Of a stretch of DNA of 54,750 nt, positions 50,624 to 54,750 are shown piece after piece. Below the pieces are notes generated by a model that did not search any database, was not told where the DNA came from, and saw only the letters and a list, made by a program, of their open reading frames with translations. Positions within the stretch are counted from its first letter, which is position 1; every line of letters starts with the position of its first letter. The DNA comes from Chloroflexota bacterium (lineage in GTDB: Bacteria > Chloroflexota > Dehalococcoidia > JACQUA01), in contig JACQUA010000345.1 of NCBI GenBank assembly GCA_016210565.1, positions 1 through 54,750 on the forward strand. The letters are read 5' to 3'. Both the position numbers and the translations under genes were made by a program.

Positions 50624-52033
50624 TTATCCTACCCCAACGACCTTTCGGGTCCCGAAGATCGGCGCGAAGTTCTCTCTCTCCAGGTCTTCAAACCAGAGCG
50701 ACCGGCCGACCTCGCCGCGCACCCTCCGGGCCTCTCGGATGCCGAAGGCGCCCATAACCTCGATGAGCTGGTTGCGCCAGGCGCTCATCAGATTGACGAT
50801 GCGCTGGGCGCCCCACTTCGGCTCGACCGCTTCCAGCTTCACCGGGCAGGGCTGATTCTCTTTGCAGAGGTTGCACAGCCGGCATTCCAGGGCGAGCAGC
50901 AACGGAATATCGACCACCACGGCGTCGGCGCCACAAATGATGGCCTTGGCCATGTGCTCGGCCATGGCAATGCCGCCGGAAACGACGATGTTGACTTTGT
51001 CGCGGATGCGGTGGTCCACCAGCTTCAGGTGGACTTCCCGCAGCATATCTTTCAAATAGCGAGGGCTGTCGGTCCCGACCTCCCGGCCGTGGCTGCTGCC
51101 ATACAGATGGATGGTATCCACATCTGTCTGCGCCAGCGCCAGCGCAATGTCAGCCGCCTTGGCATCCAGGGGCAATCCCACCGAGATGAATAGGTCCGGT
51201 TTGAGTGACCGCAGCCCGGCAAATTCGTTTTCGATGCCGGGGGCGTAGGCCAGCTCTATCATCCGGCTCTTCTGAATAAGCCCGGTATGATTGCTGTAGG
51301 TCTCGCGGGTAAGGCAGGGTACCAGGCTGGCGGAGGGCCCGGCAACCGCGGCCGGGTGGTCTTCCGGAGGCACATACATCAGCGTGCCTATCGCGCCGGC
51401 GGCCTGCACCATTGACAGCAGGACCGATTCGCTGAGCACACCGAACTCAGGTTGCCGGAAGAGCACCGGGACCGGTAGCTCCAGGATCGGCGGCAGCTCG
51501 GTAGCTATGGACATGTCCTGGTTGAATTTCAGCCGCATCGGACGCCGTGAAAGCTCCACCGTGGTGTTGATATACTCGCGCCCGTGGATGCCGTCCCGGG
51601 TGGGACGCACGATCTCCGACATGTCCGTCCAGATGGAATCGAACCCCTCGCCAGCGAACGGCCCGCGGTATCCGGCGCCGGATACCGGAATCTTGCCGGT
51701 ATGGGCCTGCGCCCAGGTGGAATTGATGATATCGCCGGTCCAGTAATCGTCGCCCAGATTGCGATATTCCGGGTTGACGGACATGGAGAAGATGCCTTTG
51801 GTGCACTCCTGGACGCAGCGGTAGCAGTTCTTGCAAGTATAGAGATATTCCGGTTCCGCCATCTTGCTCCAGTGGAGGAAGTTGTCCTTGAATATGCCAT
51901 AGACGCACTTTTTCTTGACGCACTGGTGGCAGCACCCGGCGCAGTCCTCCCGGAACTCCACCGTGGAGTATTTGCCGATAGGGGGGAAACGGGGATCGGC
52001 GTTCTTGGTAGGAATATGATATTTCTTGGGCAT
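50624..52033 (-). CDS. Glutamate synthase-related Fe-S/FMN protein (second, diverged)
   Basis: A 469-residue paralogue of the neighbouring synthase. N-terminal clusters: CAGCCHQCVKKKC (about 31-43) and CKNCYRCVQECTKG (67-80), with SVNPEYRNLGDDYWT. The barrel has VNIVVSGGIAMAEHMAKAIICGAD and LECRLCNLCKENQPCP at the end. The CTGEGGYP and KPGLGGHL blocks of true GltB are missing or altered, so glutamate synthesis by this subunit is doubtful. It may be an electron-transfer or regulatory partner of the active subunit (inference). Confidence 0.8.
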   Translation of the reverse strand: MPKKYHIPTKNADPRFPPIGKYSTVEFREDCAGCCHQCVKKKCVYGIFKDNFLHWSKMAEPEYLYTCKNCYRCVQECTKGIFSMSVNPEYRNLGDDYWTGDIINSTWAQAHTGKIPVSGAGYRGPFAGEGFDSIWTDMSEIVRPTRDGIHGREYINTTVELSRRPMRLKFNQDMSIATELPPILELPVPVLFRQPEFGVLSESVLLSMVQAAGAIGTLMYVPPEDHPAAVAGPSASLVPCLTRETYSNHTGLIQKSRMIELAYAPGIENEFAGLRSLKPDLFISVGLPLDAKAADIALALAQTDVDTIHLYGSSHGREVGTDSPRYLKDMLREVHLKLVDHRIRDKVNIVVSGGIAMAEHMAKAIICGADAVVVDIPLLLALECRLCNLCKENQPCPVKLEAVEPKWGAQRIVNLMSAWRNQLIEVMGAFGIREARRVRGEVGRSLWFEDLERENFAPIFGTRKVVGVG

Positions 52034-52052
52034 TGATGGCTGCTTCGCTAAG

Positions 52053-52190
52053 GAATTACGAATGACGAAATTCGAATGACGAATGAATGTTCAAAACCCG
52101 AATTCTCAAATCGGAGCGTCAACATCAGCGACAATTGGTAATTCGTCATTCGGTATTGATTCGTCATTCGGACTTATTCATTCGTCATTG
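52053..52190. repeat. AATTACGAATGACGAA inverted-repeat element
   Basis: Left AATTACGAATGACGAAATTC and right ATTCATTCGTCATTGG are inverted repeats with further ATTCGTCATT units between them. The right arm encodes the last residues (ETNDE) and the stop codon of metF3. A relative frames the element at 42271-42657. Confidence 0.7.
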
Positions 52191-53185
52191 GTTTCCGGTC
52201 TTGGGTAGAGTCCGGCGGCTTTGACGATCTCCGGAACTTTCTCCTCGGACTCGATCGCCATAATGTGAACGCCGTGGACTCCTTTCATCCCGCGCACCTC
52301 CTCGATAGTCTCAAGGCAAATCTTAAGGCCCTCTTCGGCGGGCCTGGGTGAGCCTTCGAGGCGCCTGATGAGGGCGTCAGGGACTCGCATCCCCGGGACT
52401 TTGGTCGCCATATATCTGGCCATTCGCGCCGATTTCAATGGAGTGATCCCGGGCAGGATATGGACCTGTTCCGTCAGGCCCATCTCGCAGGACTGCCTTA
52501 TCCACTCCCTGAAGCGCTCCACGTCGTAGACGCACTGCGTCTGGATGAAATCGGCGCCGGCGCTGACCTTCTTGGCCAGCCGGATGACGCGGAAATCGAA
52601 CGGGTCGGCGAAGGGATTTTCCGCCGCCCCAATGAACATCTGCGGCGGCACATCGAGTTTGAAACCGCTCATGTCCTTGCCTTCGTCCCGCATGGTGCGG
52701 ACGGCATGAACGAGGTTCATGGAATCAATATCAAAAACGTTGGCGGCGTCAGGCTGGCTGCCGAAGGTCTGATGGTCGCCGGAAAGGCACAGAACGTTGC
52801 GGATCCCGAGCGAGTAGGCGCCCATCAAGTCAGATTGCAGGGCGATGCGATTGCGGTCGCGGGTGACCATCTGGAGGACCGGTTCCAGTCCCAGGTTGAG
52901 CAGATGGGCGCAGGCGGCCAGGCTGGACATCCGGACAATGGCCGTCTGGTTGTCCGTCACATTGACCGCGTCCACATAGTCTTTCAGCAGGCAACCCTTC
53001 TTCCGTACCGCCTCGGCGTTAGCCCCCCGCGGGGGACCGCACTCGGCGGTGACGGCGAATTTGCCGCTGGACAGGATTTGCTGGAGTTTGCTAGCGTTCA
53101 AAGGACATGGTCCTCTTTGAGTAGTTCTTCTGGCCATCTCAGTACCACAGGCGTCCCTGCCTGTGGGGACTTGTTCAAATGACAT
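52178..53185 (-). CDS. metF: 5,10-methylene-tetrahydrofolate reductase MetF (copy 3)
   Basis: A 335-residue MetF if started at the ATG at 53185 (AGAGAGGA upstream, overlapping the metV3 stop). A TTG at 53101 gives 307 residues with the family-typical beginning NASKLQQILSSGKFAVTAE. Catalytic marks: FAVTAECGPPRG, VTRDRNRIALQSDL, LSGDHQTFGS and FIQTQCVYDV. The 28 N-terminal residues between the two starts are encoded by a repeat insertion with a 31-bp duplication, and the last five by another repeat. It is nearest to copy 2. Paired with metV3 and mvhD2 it forms a compact module leading the glutamate synthase operon. Confidence 0.9.
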   Translation of the reverse strand: MSFEQVPTGRDACGTEMARRTTQRGPCPLNASKLQQILSSGKFAVTAECGPPRGANAEAVRKKGCLLKDYVDAVNVTDNQTAIVRMSSLAACAHLLNLGLEPVLQMVTRDRNRIALQSDLMGAYSLGIRNVLCLSGDHQTFGSQPDAANVFDIDSMNLVHAVRTMRDEGKDMSGFKLDVPPQMFIGAAENPFADPFDFRVIRLAKKVSAGADFIQTQCVYDVERFREWIRQSCEMGLTEQVHILPGITPLKSARMARYMATKVPGMRVPDALIRRLEGSPRPAEEGLKICLETIEEVRGMKGVHGVHIMAIESEEKVPEIVKAAGLYPRPETNDE

Positions 53186-53203
53186 GGTCCTCTCTGAGTA
53201 GTT
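53096..53203. repeat. 31-bp direct duplication flanking a hairpin unit at the metV3-metF3 junction
   Basis: 53096-53126 and 53173-53203 match at 29 of 31 positions. Between them lies a 46-bp segment with CCACAGGC/GCCTGTGG, a unit of the GGTACCACAGGC family. The duplicated stretch is the 3' end of metV, including its stop codon. Confidence 0.85.
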
Positions 53204-53843
53204 TTCTAGGACCGCCGGCATAGCTTGGACGCCAGTCTTTTGGCGGAACATAGGTCTTCAATTTGTCGAGCTGCCCGAAGGCTCTGCAACGGTCGATGAT
53301 CAACTGCCAGGCGCATTCGATCTCCGGGCTGACTTCACACTTTCCGTCCTGAGAGCCGCCGCAGGGGCCGTTCAGCAACTTCTTGGAACAGCGGCTGATG
53401 GGACAGACGCCGGCGAAATCATCCAGGATGCAATTGCCGCAGCCCAGGCACTTCTCGGCGAAAAGCCCCGCCTTTTCGAGCACCCCGATGAAGGTGGTAT
53501 TCACTCCGGGCAACACCGGTATTTTCGGGAACCGGCTGGCGATCATTTGCACCCCCGCGCCGCATGCCAGGGACAGTACGGCCTGGTTCTTGACGACCTG
53601 CGGCGCAGCCGGATGGATGAACTCGTCCTCGCACTGGCGCTCCACGGTCAGTTCGTCGACCTTGATATCCCTGCCCTCTTTGCCGAAGGCCAGCCGCAGC
53701 GCCGAGGCCAGGGTTGCCACCTCGTCCTCGCCTCCGGCGAAGCAGGTCTTGACACAGGTGCCGCAGCCCATGATGACGATCCGCGAATAGGGGGCCACCA
53801 TGCTCTTGATTTCCGCGAGGGGTTTTTGTTCAGCGACTATCAT
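53175..53843 (-). CDS. metV: MetV, methylene-tetrahydrofolate reductase partner (copy 3)
   Basis: A 222-residue MetV with all conserved cysteines: GCGTCVKTCFAGGEDE (Cys27, 30, 34), RQCEDE, CLGCGNC, VCPISRC and NGPCGGSQDGKCE. The start lies 9 bp after the mvhD2 stop. Its 3' end is partly duplicated downstream (KLLREDHVI* followed by a second KLLKEDHVL*-like copy), evidence of a recent insertion at the metV-metF junction. It should couple MetF3 to Fe-S electron carriers. Confidence 0.9.
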   Translation of the reverse strand: MIVAEQKPLAEIKSMVAPYSRIVIMGCGTCVKTCFAGGEDEVATLASALRLAFGKEGRDIKVDELTVERQCEDEFIHPAAPQVVKNQAVLSLACGAGVQMIASRFPKIPVLPGVNTTFIGVLEKAGLFAEKCLGCGNCILDDFAGVCPISRCSKKLLNGPCGGSQDGKCEVSPEIECAWQLIIDRCRAFGQLDKLKTYVPPKDWRPSYAGGPRKLLREDHVI

Positions 53844-53852
53844 TGGTCAGTT

Positions 53853-54296
53853 TCACCGTTTGGAAATTGGCATTTGGAGTTTGGAATGTCCCGTTGCGGG
53901 ATTTGGTCCCAGCGCGGCCAGCACCTGGACGGTTTCGGCCATAGCGCGCTCGGCTGCGCCCTCGTCCCCTGGGGCGATATTGAAGAAACTCAGCCGGCGG
54001 CCATCGAGGCCGATCTCATCGACCAGCTTTTTCATCCGGGCCACCCGTTTCGCCGCGCGCAGGTTGCCGCTGACATTCACGCATTTTCCCTCGGGGCACG
54101 CCAGCACCACCACGCCATCCGCCCCCGCCTCGAATGCCCGCAGGAGGAAGACCTCCCGGATCATGCTGGAACATGGCAACTTTACGCCGTGTATCTCGCA
54201 TCCCCCATCGCCCAGCGTACCGGTGTTGGCGAAGGCGTTGATGCAGTGAAAGACGGATATCTTAGGTCTGAATTGGACTGCGCCGGGATGAGCCAT
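53853..54296 (-). CDS. mvhD: MvhD-like [2Fe-2S] electron-transfer protein (Cys form)
   Basis: A 147-residue MvhD. Cysteines: FHCINAF (N-terminal), GGCEIHGVKLPCSS, and LACPEGKC, where the first cysteine corresponds to the selenocysteine of the plus-strand MvhD. NVSGNLRAAKRV and GLDGRRLSFFNI are family features. The last about 11 residues (HSKLQMPISKR) are encoded by repeat-like sequence. First gene of the minus-strand metV-metF-glutamate synthase operon, with a strong promoter 70-100 bp upstream. It connects a flavoprotein (probably the GltD-MvhD fusion or a missing HdrA) to MetV/MetF (inference). Confidence 0.88.
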   Translation of the reverse strand: MAHPGAVQFRPKISVFHCINAFANTGTLGDGGCEIHGVKLPCSSMIREVFLLRAFEAGADGVVVLACPEGKCVNVSGNLRAAKRVARMKKLVDEIGLDGRRLSFFNIAPGDEGAAERAMAETVQVLAALGPNPATGHSKLQMPISKR

Positions 54297-54371
54297 CTGT
54301 TGAACCGTTCTATGGTATTGTCCCCCGTGCGCCCGCGGCAGGGGGGGGTAGGTAATCGGTTACCGACTGTA

Positions 54372-54399
54372 ATTATACTCCTGGGGGCAATTTTGTCAA
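54372..54399 (-). promoter_or_regulatory. Strong promoter of the mvhD2-metVF-glutamate synthase operon
   Basis: Consensus TTGACA (54394-54399), a 16-bp spacer and consensus TATAAT (54372-54377) on the minus strand. The start point is expected near 54365, giving a leader of about 70 nt. Confidence 0.8.
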
Positions 54400-54423
54400 A
54401 TATCTGCGTAGATATATCCCTGG

Positions 54424-54750
54424 TAGCGCAGGCCTCCGTGCCTGCGAGGTTTGGCAATAGGCCAGTGGCTCCTCAGTACCGCAGGCCTCCGTGCCTGCGA
54501 GGTTCGGCAATAGGCCAGTGGCTCCTCAGTACCGCAGGCCTCCGTGCCTGCGAAGTTTGGCAACAGGCCAGTGGCTCCTCAGTACCGCAGGCCTCCGTGC
54601 CTGCGAGGTTTGGCAGCAGGCCAGTGGCTCCTCAGTACCGCAGGCCTCCGTGCCTGCGAGGCTTGGCAACAGGCCAGTGACCCTCAGTACCGCAGGCCTC
54701 CGTGCCTGCGAGGCTTGGCAACAGGCCAGTGACCCTCAGTACCGCAGGCC
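54424..54750. repeat. 53-bp tandem array with a hairpin in each unit, running off the window
   Basis: At least six copies: the CCGTGCCTGCG core falls at 54436, 54489, 54542, 54595, 54648 and 54700 (period 53, last 52). Each unit contains CGCAGGC-CTCCGT-GCCTGCG, able to form a 7-bp hairpin. Units are nearly identical, without variable spacers. The array continues past the end. Confidence 0.92.

Noticed and set aside
53547-54680. 377-residue open frame on the plus strand over metV3 and mvhD2
   Set aside because: It is antisense to two genes with clear family motifs and ends by translating the tandem repeat.
54424-54750. CRISPR array
   Set aside because: The whole 53-bp unit is repeated nearly unchanged; there are no variable spacers and no cas genes.

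Overview
The window looks like a chromosome segment of an anaerobic bacterium with a folate-dependent C1 (Wood-Ljungdahl-type) metabolism. It is moderately GC-rich and unusually loaded with short palindromic repeats. Heterodisulfide-reductase genes, three MetV/MetF pairs, MvhD proteins, an Hdr-GltD fusion, a tungsten/molybdenum oxidoreductase and a set of orphan lipoprotein binding proteins together fit a Chloroflexota (Dehalococcoidia-like) or similar subsurface lineage. That placement is inference; no rRNA or ribosomal marker is present.

Layout. 1-3400: an intact IS701-family insertion sequence abuts a truncated, frameshifted SF1 helicase, followed by a two-gene hypothetical unit (HEPN-like). 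3611-4705: a sugar-nucleotide pyrophosphorylase. 5012-18088 (+ strand): a large redox/C1 locus with a promoter and structured leader, then hdrC, hdrB, a 1481-residue HdrA-GltD-HdrA fusion, a selenocysteine-containing mvhD (in-frame TGA with a SECIS-like hairpin), metV, metF, a second metV, a GAF histidine kinase, a second metF and two single-domain response regulators. This resembles the MetVF-HdrABC-MvhD methylene-tetrahydrofolate reductase complex of acetogens, with an added NAD(P)H-type module. 18380-38750 (- strand): an accessory region with a cNMP-binding protein, a fumarate-reductase-like flavoprotein and small ferredoxin, six solute-binding lipoproteins with no permease or ATPase, three nitroreductases, a molybdopterin oxidoreductase with its four-cluster ferredoxin, two TIGR04076 proteins, an EthD-like protein and a homologue of monomethylamine methyltransferase MtmB that has serine where MtmB has pyrrolysine. 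39387-54399 (- strand): a strong promoter drives mvhD-metV-metF followed by split archaeal-type glutamate synthase genes, then PHP, P-loop kinase, leucyl aminopeptidase, MBL hydrolase and a GltD-ferredoxin-MvhD fusion.

The common theme is electron routing between NAD(P)H, ferredoxin and folate-bound C1 units: HdrA/GltD flavoproteins, MvhD [2Fe-2S] connectors and MetV/MetF recur in three contexts. Around them lie at least eight families of dispersed inverted-repeat elements. Several supply start regions, stop codons or in-frame inserts to real genes (GATase, metF3, PHP protein, mvhD2). Two tandem arrays (75-bp and 53-bp units) are also present.
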